Assembly (NCBI RefSeq): GCF_002127325.2
Contig: NC_035433.2
Coordinates: 121,368,326-121,432,325 of the forward strand
Reading direction: 5' to 3'
Source: Helianthus annuus
Lineage: Eukaryota; Streptophyta; Magnoliopsida; Asterales; Asteraceae
Length of the DNA: 64,000 nt
A program made the position numbers and the translations under genes. The notes beneath the pieces were generated by a model. The model was not told the origin of the DNA. It did no database searches and saw nothing but the letters and a program-made list of their open reading frames with translations. The stretch's first letter is position 1, and every line of letters begins with the position of its first letter. Below are positions 11,567 to 21,028 of the stretch, piece by piece.

Positions 11567-12807
11567 CATTGGCTCAGAGTGTCATCAAGTTCCACCACCG
11601 GAAAAGTTTGCTTTTTATGATGATGAAAAGGTCGAAAAAGCTTTCAACTTGGTAGATCAATTGCCAGATAATATTGACGTAACATATTCCAAATCTGATG
11701 ATTCTAGTGATTCAGAGGTGGTAGGTAAGGTCGTTGAAAGTGTGTTGAAAGAAGAATCGGTTGAAACAGGTAAATCTGAATCACAAGATGGAAATGAACG
11801 TAGTTTTCATGAAGAATATCAGAAAAACTCAAAATCTGAGAAAAATTTGAATGATGATTCAAGAGGATTGGTTTATTCCATGATTGGACCGGACAAATTA
11901 TTCTTAGATATTGTATTCCCGATTCAGAATGTGATTTCAGAAAAGATTGACAAAGTTTTCAAGATGATTGAAATTGAAAAGTCTGAAATTTCAAAGTTTG
12001 CTGGAAAAGGTCACAAAACTTCTTATAATAAACCTGGTTTCAAGGAGAAAAACATGAAGGCTGGGTTGGGTTATAAGAAGAAACAAAGTTGGAATAAAAA
12101 TGAAACACCAAATTATCAGACAAAGATGAATTTTGTTCATGGAACAAGTTCAGAAGAAGAGAAAGAACTCCAATTTAGACGACAGTCTAATGAAGAGTTC
12201 TATGCTTAAAAGAAAAAGCAACAACCACACGTCAAAGATGTGTCCAAAAGAACATGTTTTAAATGTGATCAAACAGGACATCTTGCACGCAAGTGTCCAA
12301 ATCTTAAACCTGTTGATGTTGAGATGAAAAAGAAGTCTGATGTTGTTGAAAAACCGAAATCTGAGGATGTGAAACAAAGGTCAACCAAATTTGATTCAAA
12401 ACAAACTTAGAGGTACAATACAAACAAGTTTGCTTCGAATCAAAATTGGAAATCAAATCCGAATTGGTTCGATTCAAGACAGACCTGGAATTCTCACACA
12501 CTCATATTAAGAACAACACAAAGTTGGAGAACAAATGTCGATATGACAAAACCCCAACAGTTTTGGAAACAAAATGTTGTTCAAAATCAAAATGTTCGAA
12601 AAGAATCACATTTTTACAAACGAGGTACTCCAAAAGGTCAAACATGGTCTGCTAAGAAACAAACGACTTCGGCAAATGATAAAAAAAATTGAAGTGGAAA
12701 TTGACAAAATCTTTGTACAAAATGACAAAGATTTTCCGAAGTTGAATGAAGCATATTGTGTTGAAATGCCTAAGGTTCAACAGACCTGGGCTAATTTGTT
12801 CAAGTAA
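11567..12807 (+). pseudogene. Gag-like polyprotein, part 2 (broken)
   Basis: Continuation of the same protein after the solo LTR. An open block (about 11572-12206) is acidic and serine/lysine-rich, then an in-frame TAA stands at 12207. The same frame continues into a second CCHC knuckle (CFKCDQTGHLARKC, 12255-12296) and an asparagine/glutamine/lysine-rich tail, with another stop near 12407 and later frameshifts. The distal end reads VQQTWANLFK then a stop at 12805-12807. Two knuckles separated by a long coiled-coil is more complex than an ordinary Copia gag. No pol follows. Confidence 0.75.
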
Positions 12808-14986
12808 TTGATTAAGTTGAATGTGCAGGTGCTTCCGAAGAAATCTGTATGTCAAGAGGAGTGTTGGAGCAGCCTGGCACAAGAAGAGGAAGCTGCTGGA
12901 CCATGTGTTGGTTGAAACAGGGAGTTTGTTTGTTTTCTGTATATAAATAAACAATATTTCAAAAACCCTAAAAATTGAAAAATTTAAAAACCAAAAATAT
13001 GTTTTATTTTGTCAAGAATTTGAAAAATCAAAAATATGTTTGTTTTTAAATTTGTCAAAAAATTTAAAAATTCAAAAATACGTTGATTGAATATGTTGAA
13101 ACCCTCATGGCGGAACAAACATGATTAATTTCACAAGATTGAAAAACGGTTTTCAAACTGTAAAAAATCAATGTGTTGTAAATCATGGGGGTACATTTGC
13201 AGAAAATATAATGTGTTGCAAAACAGAGCACGAGAAGCAGAAAATGGATAGCGAGACAAAGCTATCAGTGTCGGTTTGTCAATTTTTTTTAAATGATTTT
13301 GCATTTTAGGGGGAGTAAGGAAATTTCAGAAAATACAAAAACATTAGAAAATTTGAAAAATCCAAAAACATGATAAAATTCAAAAATTGAGTTTTTGTGT
13401 AAAAAGAGGAAATGATAGTACATCAGTAGACAATCACAATACGCTAAAGAAATGGAAAGTTTTAATGTGATAAACGGTCTCACTGATGATATGCCAGTAG
13501 GTTTTTACACGCTTAGTAAATTGTTTTCGATATATAAACCTAAATATCAATACTTTACTTATCTCGTGGGGAACATCTCTCGGATATATGGGTAACCCCC
13601 GAAATCTTGTTTGAGAGATTGCCTGATTCTGAGATACTAGGTCTTTATACTATTTGATATCTGGGGTATTATACCTGGTCTTCTGATTTTGCGGAAGCAA
13701 TGGCCTAGACCTCGTATAATACTTTATGCTCTTTAAAAGCTTACCCTCTGCACAAAAATTGAAAAATATCAAAAGATATGAATCAATTGCAGTTGAAGAA
13801 AAGATTCCCTAAAGGGAACACACCTAAAGTCGAGCCTTCATCTCTTTGACTGAACGGAAGTTCATACCTGAGCTCTCAAGGTCTCGCACTAACCCAGAGA
13901 ACAGATATTAGATTGATATACTCACCTATAAGACTGAATCTATGGAATTTTGATACGGGAGTATATTCTGAGGCGGGACACGCGAATAAGTTTAAGTTCT
14001 TAAAACACTAATCTCATATCTCAAATCAATTGAAGTTTGTGTGAAAATTTAAGTGGATCAGTATACTGACAATCTAAGTGAATCGGTTAGAACTTAAAGT
14101 GTTTATAGCTCAACGGTGCTAGTGATTTGTCATAAACTAATATGATCCTCTGATGCGAACTCAAACAAAAATATTGTCTGTAAATATGTTTGTAAACATT
14201 TCTTTACTGCTTTATGTTTTAGAAAAATACAAAAAGATTTTTGATTCCGCTTTATTTTCGACAACCGATGTCTGGGATGCTGAGTTTCAAAATCTTAGTA
14301 TGTTGATTGTGTTTCTGAAAATAAATCAAGTTCATTAATTTGAAACTTGTAGTTTTAAAATCAAAAATCAAAAACAGTTTGTGATATCTCCAAGGTCATT
14401 AAATTGGACTTGGATGATTAACTATGAGGGATTTGGATGTTCATATTGTTAAAATCTGTAAAAGAGCCAATTTCGGATCTTGTTTTCTTATACTGCCAAA
14501 TTCATGAAGTTTGTTGATAGAGGGAGTGAATCAAGTATTTCTGGATATATTCATGTTATTATATCTTAAAGCCAGAATCTTGATTTAGAAAGTTTAATAG
14601 AGCCAGGGTTACAATTCCTGGACAATTGAATGTTCAAAATGTTTGTACTTATAAATGTATGAGAATTGCAGATGTTGTACCAGACTAAGATCCCGATAGC
14701 CGAGTCTTAGGGGGAGTCTGAAGACGAGCTCAACGCAAGAGGAAGTGTGGATTCAAGGTGCCAGGAAACTATCCTGAAGGAGCTTGTATCTGGAAAGCCA
14801 GGTGTCGAACCCAAAGCACGGAAGCTTGACGAAAGGGGGAGCCTGAAGAAAGAGATTTTGATTAAGAGAAGAAGATAAAGATTGATGGATGCTTACAGTG
14901 ATAAACAATTTGGTAAGATTGTGAAGACTGATCAAGACTGAAAATGTGTCATGATAAAGACTCGACACTGAAGACTTCGTCAACAT
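12808..14986 (+). other. 3' non-coding region of gag-only element
   Basis: About 2.2 kb, AT-rich, with no supported gene. It contains repeated AAAAATTTGAAAAATCAAAAA-like stretches (12960-13390), a possible stem-loop at 13669-13723, and three internal GGGGGAG purine tracts (13312, 14711, 14835) resembling the true polypurine tract. This length of non-coding RNA could carry packaging or dimerisation signals; that is inference. Confidence 0.6.
13667..13726 (+). other. Possible stem-loop in the 3' non-coding region
   Basis: GTATTATAC..GGTCT (from about 13670) pairs with AGACC..GTATAATAC (to about 13722): 9 bp, two mismatches, then 5 bp, with a loop of about 20 nt. It is unusually stable for its AT-rich surroundings. 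Confidence 0.45.
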
Positions 14987-14987
14987 C

Positions 14988-14999
14988 CAAGGGGGAGTC
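14988..14999 (+). other. Polypurine tract of gag-only element
   Basis: CCAAGGGGGAGTC lies immediately before the 3' LTR start TGTTAG at 15000, the usual second-strand priming position. Confidence 0.8.
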
Positions 15000-15418
15000 T
15001 GTTAGTGCACTATGTCTGTCGACTTCGTCTTGTATCGAGTCGTGTAACAAGATAGGATAAACCAGTGCTCGGGATGCTAGAAACTGAGTTTGTGTGTGTG
15101 ATAGCTATTTCGCACCAAATAGCCAAAGGCTATTTCGCACGAAATGACCAGTGGGTATTTCGCACGAAATCATCTTTGGCTATTCCGTGCGAAATCAGAT
15201 GTCTATATATAGAAGGTGCTGGTTTGTCATTTGTAACTTTCGGATTTGAGTTGTGAAGCTCTGCCAAATTGTCTCCAGGTGTTGTAAGACTATTATATCA
15301 ATACAAGAGACATTATAATTGAATCAAGCTGTAAACAAGTCCGTTTCTCTGAATTCCGCCTTTGAATCGGATTCAAACTCTTCTAAACGACTCATTCAGT
15401 TCGTACAACGATCCTACA
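15000..15418 (+). repeat. 3' LTR of gag-only element
   Basis: Matches the 5' LTR from TGTTAGTGCAC to CGATCCTACA, with the same four dyad modules and TATATATAG box. It is followed by the target duplication AGTTA. Confidence 0.9.
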
Positions 15419-15423
15419 AGTTA

Positions 15424-15521
15424 AGATTCAATGTAAAACACATGAAATTCCTTAGATCTGAGTTAGATCTTGGCAGGAATGACATCACACCATAGTTTGT
15501 ACAAACCACCATGATGACGTC
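15424..15521 (-). repeat. Element B left LTR, fragment 2
   Basis: AGATTCAATGTAAAACACAT... matches the right LTR from 50459 to 50556 almost base for base. It ends with ACGTC, the target duplication of the Athila element. Confidence 0.9.
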
Positions 15522-17174
15522 TGATGTGCGTTAGGTGTAATATAATTTAGATGTATATTTTAAGCCCCTTTTACACTTTTTAGCCAAGTTTTAAATTTAT
15601 AAACACGGTATTCATTAACACTAAACACACATACGGGCAAGTGCACCCATCGTGGACGTAGTATAGTGTTGGTAAGATACCGAGGTCGTCCAAGGACACA
15701 AGAGCTTTTAGTACCGGTTTATCCTCAATGTCTAATCAACTCAAAATGTTAGAAAAAGATTTTTAAACTAGAAAAACAAAACTAACTAAAATGCTGAAAA
15801 AGAAAATAAAAGTAAAAACAGATAAACAAGATGAATCACTTGGATCCGACTCGTGTGTAGTGTAACCTTTGATTATTTTCGCACTTTTGCACTTGTTTAA
15901 GAGATTATCTTAGTTATTGTAGTAGGCCCCTCTTTTAAAGGTGACGTTACCCTCAACCCAGTAGTTTGAGTCAGCAAGGATACAATCTAAAGGGTCGGAT
16001 TATTGAAAGATAATTAATTAAGTTATTAATGCATAATGTGGTAGGCCCCTCTTTTGAAGGCGACGTTACCCTCGACTAAGTAGTCTGAGTCAGTAGGGAT
16101 ACAGTCCTAAGTAGTCGGGTTAAAGTTTTAATAGTAGTTTAACTTATGAGGGGATCAAAAAGTTTGGACCTCGCCATCCAATACCGTTGGGTATTGAAGG
16201 AGGTCCTACTAAATTTGACCCAGGTCCTTTGCAGGATCTATACACTGAATAATGCCAAGACTCTTACCAAACCGTTCCCTTAACCCCCGACCAGGTAGCC
16301 AACATACCTCCATATAGACCGTGGAGATATGAATGGTGAAAATCTTTTATTTTATATAGACAGTAAAATAATGCCAAGACACCACGGACAAACGATAAGG
16401 AAGAATCACCTTCAACATAAGAAACTAGTAATTAAAGTCATTAATACAAAACCAATTAAAAAGTGCAAAAGATTAAAATAAAAAGTATTACACTAAACAC
16501 TTGTCTTCACCAAGTGATGTAAGAGACTTAGGCAAAATGGCCTTTGATTGTCAAGAACTCTTACGATCAATCTCGGATCCAGAGACGACTCACACACTCT
16601 ATGATGGACAATGGATGATGGTGTTGTGATGGTGGTGGGTGGTGGGTGAAGTGTGAAAGAGGTGGTGTGCCAAGGGATGAGTTGCAAGAGCTCCAAGCAC
16701 CCCTACTTATAGGCTGAACAGAAGCCTGGGCACGGCCCCGTGTCTACTGGGCATGGCCCTGTGTCCATCCGACTATCTCTCTTCATTAATTGCAATTCGC
16801 AATTTCATTAAATGCGTCTGCAACAGTTGACCACGCCCCTGTGTCCGCCGAGCACGGCCAGTAGAAGCTTCCATCACTTTGTCTTTTCTGCTGACACTTG
16901 GGCACGCCCCCGTGCTCACTGAGCACGGGGCGTGTTCAGTCTTCTGTCTTCTTGTTTTGCTTTGGGAAGATGCTGTCGGGAGGTCGGGCATGCCACATTT
17001 GTTCCTTTTCTTGTATTTATGTTAGATTTAGCTGTCTTTTGTTCGTTTGAGCTCATTTAATCCTGAAAATACAAAAGGAAGACAAAAGCACGATTTTTCC
17101 AACATTAGTACTAAAAAGGGGTTAGTTTTATGCCACAATTGATGTAATTTATATGTTGCATTTTGTGCACATCA
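15522..17174 (-). repeat. 3' LTR of Athila element
   Basis: Nearly identical to 25747-27424, with roughly 1-2% substitutions plus small indels by eye. It contains three clusters of GGGCACGGCCCCGTGTCC-type modules (about 16734-16775, 16830-16862, 16900-16936). Confidence 0.92.
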
Positions 17175-17214
17175 TATACCCCCGCACTTAAATCTTTGCT
17201 TGTCCTCAAGCAAA
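17175..17214 (-). other. Hairpin plus polypurine tract before the 3' LTR
   Basis: On the minus strand TTTGCTTG-AGGA-CAAGCAAA (17195-17214) is a perfect 8 bp stem with a purine tetraloop. It is followed by AAGTGCGGGGGTATA and then the LTR, so the G-rich tract is the second-strand primer site. Confidence 0.75.
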
Positions 17215-18468
17215 AATCTTTATAATGTGGCTTTTTCACTCCCAAATGAAATGGCTAGAAGAGAAGGTTTTTGGACTTGTCATAGAGTGTCGGGATTTCC
17301 AAGATTCTTTATTTAAGTTTTATTTTTATTTATTTACAATCCTATTCGTCATGATTTATTAAAAACGTTTCATAAGATAAATTACTTATTAGGGCATAAC
17401 ATGCCTTTTTAAAATTCCATTTATATACAAGTTCACATACCTCACGGGGGATCACTCAACACTCGGCCGAAGGTGTATTTTTAGTGAATCATTCGAGAGC
17501 GGCATGGAACTTACTCCTACCATAGGCTTGCCAAGCAATCAATCCTTCTCCTTTTTAACTATATACCTTTGTAAATATCAAGAGGACTTTTTGGGTGAAG
17601 GGTTAGGCTTGGGCTAAAGGTGGGTGGTTGGTTTAGTGGTTAGTAAAAGGGCGAAAAGCGTAAAAAGCATCGGTTTTTTCTTAAAGACTTTTTATTTTTC
17701 ACAATTTTATTTTTTTATTTTGATGAACCATTTCTTTCAAACAAGGTTAGTTTTGATGAACTTGTTTGTTTATTTGGTTTCATCAACTAAAAAAATTTAT
17801 TTATTTATTTTTTTTTTTGAAAAGTCATAAGAAAAACCGACCTTTGTTATTAAAAGAAAGGGTTAAAATAAAAGGTTTAGGTGGGTAAAAAGGGTGATTG
17901 TTTTGGGTTAAGAAATGAAAAAGTTTAGGATTAAAGGGGTTAACTAGGGGGATTTCGGGTAGATGGTGAAAAAAAATGAAAAATAATGGTGTACAAAGAA
18001 AAAAAGGGTTAGTCCTAATGCCTCCATCATTTACTTACTCGGGTTTAAGTTGGTAAGGACCGGGAATGCATTGTCGAGGCAAGTTCTAGAGTCGTACGAA
18101 CCAAGCGGCTATTCACACAAGAAACGAAAAATCAGCATTTAGTGTAAAGATATGTATTTGTATGCTCAATAAAGGGTCAAAATTCACTTTTGTGGGAATG
18201 GGTTTTTATGTGATCAAGTATATATAATCAAATTTTAACTAAGCTTGTCATGACGTTTCATAATTTTCTTATGTTGGTTCTTTTTATCATGACGCTATCG
18301 GTTGTAAACTTGTAAAAATATAACCTTGTTAGAACTTGAAATTCCCGACTTAAACTTAGACATATAAATTTTTTTTTTTTTGAAAAAAAATTGGGGTGAT
18401 TAGCGGTTCCCAATAGATTTTTTGTGTAAGGCTTGTTAATTAGGACTTGCAAGATTCAAAGTTTTAGC
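17215..18468 (-). other. Athila 3' non-coding interval
   Basis: AT-rich with T and A runs and no supported gene. The 68-codon frame at 17624-17830 is low-complexity phenylalanine-rich and rejected. Confidence 0.6.
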
Positions 18469-18515
18469 ATCCCCCCCCCCACACACACATAAATTACACA
18501 TTGTCCTCAATGTGT
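18469..18515 (-). other. Second, internal hairpin plus G-run
   Basis: On the minus strand ACACATTG-AGGA-CAATGTGT (18496-18515) is a perfect 8 bp stem with the same AGGA loop as the terminal hairpin. It is followed by ATTTATGTGTGTG and a run of ten G (18471-18480). It reproduces the hairpin-purine-tract order about 1.3 kb upstream of the real one. Confidence 0.7.
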
Positions 18516-18590
18516 CCCAAAAATAAGTTTTTAGGTTGATTGAATGTGTAAAAGGGTGTTAGAAGCAAAATTTTATGTTACTGGCACTCT

Positions 18591-18790
18591 GGACATGGCC
18601 CCGTGTCGGATGGGCACGACCCCGTGTTCAGGTGCCAGTAATGAAAACTTACAGAAGGTGGACACGAGGGCGTGTTGGCTGGACACGACCCCGTGTCTGG
18701 CAAAAATCTGCAGAAAGTAAACAAACAGCAGGTCTGGGAGGTGGCCACGGGGGCGTGTCGGCCGGACACGACCCCATGTAGACAGTCTGC
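18591..18790. repeat. Three paired dyad modules (GGACACGACCCCGTGTC type)
   Basis: Module starts at 18591/18612, 18660/18681 and 18743/18764, each pair exactly 21 bp apart. Each module is a GC-rich inverted repeat CACGG-CC-CCGTG or a one-base variant. Open frames crossing them are a by-product of the 21 bp period. Confidence 0.85.
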
Positions 18791-19101
18791 AAGGTTGAAA
18801 AACAGGTTTCTAGCTCCGGTTTTCCTATTCCGGCTTTAGTAGTACTAGTGTTTAGTACTCTAAGCCTCGTATGTACCTGTTTTATCAATAAATACCACAC
18901 CAAATAATACCAAACATCCTAGATTACCAAGTTCAACATCCAAACCATCAAATTAAAAACAAAAGCAAAAATAAAAAGAAGTTAGGGAAAGTAAATTGTT
19001 CAACACTCGGCACGTAGGACGGAAATTGTTCGATAGAAAAGGGAATTTAACCTGTGGGATCACCAACCACCTGATCCTGCTCCTGCTCCTACTCCACCCG
19101 C

Positions 19102-20277
19102 CTAGTCCATGTCTTCATCACTGTCCTCATCATCACCTCCTCCTCCATGCCCCGCCATGTACTCCCGGATGCTTCCGATGTCATCTTGGATATCGGAGAT
19201 GTTTCTTTCAATTGCTCCGACCCAGTTGTACGTGTTGTTGGCGAGGTTGTAGGTGTTCCTGGTGCACATAAGGTTTTCCTGTAAAAGATCATGCAAACTC
19301 TGAAAGTTAGGAAAACCACCTCCTTGTGAGGAGGATGGGCCCGGTTCACCGTGAGGGTGGTACTGGTAGTGGGGAGGTGGAGCGTGAAGGACTAACGCCT
19401 CTTGTGGGTTCCATGCATGGCCTTGCATCCTCTGAAAGCTTACCGACCCGTCTGCCTTATAGATTAGGTTCATGGATCGGAAGATGTGTACATCGACTCT
19501 TCCCGACCATGGGCTTCTATCGAAAGACCTAAGTATGTTCACGAAGTGCCTGTAGAGACGGTACACCCATCCCCTGATGAAAATAGGGGTTGGTGCATGA
19601 GCTAGCCGGTTCAGATGCATGTTTCGGAGTAGGAGAAATGGAACATCGAGGTGTCTTCGGTTGTGAATGCAGTGAAGGACTATCAGATCTCTCAACCCAA
19701 CAACACCACCACTATCATGCCTTTGGCTTAAAGAGTAACCGAGGACCCTATGGATGTATCGGTAGAGTGGGTCCCTCAACTTGGTACTCTTTGTGCTGCT
19801 TGGGTTGTAGTGCCCTTCACCAATCTGAGCCCACGTGGCTTGGCGCTCGTTCTCATCCAAATCTCGCACTCCTCTGGTGTTCTCTTCACTACCTGAATCT
19901 TCCTCCGTAGACAGCCCTACTATTGCCCCGAATTGTGCCATTGAGATCGAGTACTTCGTTCCACCACATCGGAATGCCACCCCATCATTGTCGAAAGGGT
20001 CGCACCTTGAATTGAAAGTGAAGGTGCTATAGAACTCCATATTGCACTCATGGACGGAACGAAGTCTAATGGTTAGGGCAATCCTTAGTGGACCGGTAAC
20101 GAGGTTGTTAAATCGGTCAAGTTGGTTCACCATGGCTAAGAGATCCGTGCACACTTGTCTTGGATATTCTTCCGGTCTTGTTTGAATTGTGTCATATCTG
20201 GCCATAGCATCGAGCTCGTTTGCGTTGAATCTTGTGAACTTCTTCGACATCTGAAAGAATATACCAAAAGTTAGCAC
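19102..20277 (-). CDS. Athila ORF1-family protein in the envelope position
   Basis: A complete 391-codon frame lies downstream of integrase and ahead of the 3' LTR, the place where Athila-lineage elements carry an extra, env-position ORF. The middle region (about residues 85-235) has features I associate with the Athila ORF1/putative plant transposon protein families (PF03078-like): a DPF..GVAFRCGG block, an FGAIVGLSTEEDSGS block, a NPSSTKST..LRDPLYRYIHRVLGYSL block and a GVVGLRDLIVLHC block. The C-terminus is a possible coiled coil (about 330-375) ending in an acidic tail. I see no signal peptide and no clear membrane segment, so an envelope role is not shown. A second Met (MSKKF) at residue 10 could be the real start. 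It has no stops although pol next to it has at least five. Confidence 0.75.
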   Translation of the reverse strand: MLTFGIFFQMSKKFTRFNANELDAMARYDTIQTRPEEYPRQVCTDLLAMVNQLDRFNNLVTGPLRIALTIRLRSVHECNMEFYSTFTFNSRCDPFDNDGVAFRCGGTKYSISMAQFGAIVGLSTEEDSGSEENTRGVRDLDENERQATWAQIGEGHYNPSSTKSTKLRDPLYRYIHRVLGYSLSQRHDSGGVVGLRDLIVLHCIHNRRHLDVPFLLLRNMHLNRLAHAPTPIFIRGWVYRLYRHFVNILRSFDRSPWSGRVDVHIFRSMNLIYKADGSVSFQRMQGHAWNPQEALVLHAPPPHYQYHPHGEPGPSSSQGGGFPNFQSLHDLLQENLMCTRNTYNLANNTYNWVGAIERNISDIQDDIGSIREYMAGHGGGGDDEDSDEDMD

Positions 20278-21028
20278 GAAATAGTGAAATTTTTAGGAGA
20301 AAACTGAAAGAAGTTGGCTGGACACGGCCCCGTGTTCAGCGGGCACGACCCCGTGTCCAGGCGTCTGTTACTCAAAAATTCCATTTTTCGACCCGGTCCC
20401 GAAAATCTGAAAATTTTTGGCCAAGTAGGTACAGTTTCCCCCGAAAATGAAACCCCAAGTGCCGTTTTTCCCAAAACAAACCGTTTACCCTTTTGATTTT
20501 ATCTTTTTCGGTTCAAAAACAAGGGTTTGGGGTTTTTTTGTGAGAAATCGGGAAAATCTATCAACAATACAAGTGGGTTTACTTCCCATAACACTAATCT
20601 AAAATAATGCTAACAGATTTATGCAAAAATTTGAGGTTTGATCCGGATGAACTTCAAGAACCCTAGATTTTTCCCCAAATTTTTGATGTGTTAACTACAT
20701 GCAAGTAACTAATCTAACTACTAATGAGGATAGAATCATACCTTGATGTTGTTAGAATGAGAGGAGACGTCGAAATTCTGCGGAAAATCGCCTGGACCAG
20801 AGCGTTTTTCGGGGAAACGGGGCGTGTAGAATGGTGTAACTGTTATGAAAAAGGGGTTTTATCCCGACAGTTGCGCGGACACGGCCCCGTGCCGAGCAAA
20901 GTTTTTGAATTTTTGTTTTATATTGTGCTCGTGTGAGTGCCCTGTTTTCCTAAAACTCGGTTAGAAGACTTACCTGTTTCGATGTTCATCCGCTTGTTCG
21001 TAACTTACCAGGTATGATGTTGATGCCT
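20278..21028 (-). other. Interval between pol and the extra ORF
   Basis: Non-coding. It holds one module pair at 20320/20341 (GGACACGGCCCCGTGTTC and GGGCACGACCCCGTGTCC, 21 bp apart) and a single module near 20878. No splice signal could be supported. Confidence 0.65.

Larger units (their letters stand above)
4025..15418 (+). mobile_element. Gag-only (TR-GAG type) LTR retrotransposon, Copia-like gag
   Basis: Two about 418 bp LTRs (TGTTAG...CTACA) bound the element. The 5 bp duplication AGTTA is present at 4020-4024 and 15419-15423, and an empty AGTTA site is present in the B right LTR at 50454-50458. A tRNA-Met-type primer site follows the 5' LTR and a polypurine tract precedes the 3' LTR. 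The only coding content is a long, now broken gag-like protein with two CCHC knuckles; no protease, RT, RNase H or integrase was found, so it was non-autonomous. The LTRs differ at about 15-18 positions by eye (around 4%). A solo LTR sits inside it at 8048-11566. Confidence 0.9.

Noticed and set aside
4020..15423. tRNA genes suggested by primer-site sequences
   Set aside because: Only 13-20 base complements of tRNA 3' ends are present; no cloverleaf or internal promoter boxes were found.
18575..18903. Open frames on both strands across 18.58-18.90 kb
   Set aside because: They arise because the dyad modules repeat every 21 bp (seven codons) and lack stops; no domain or start context.
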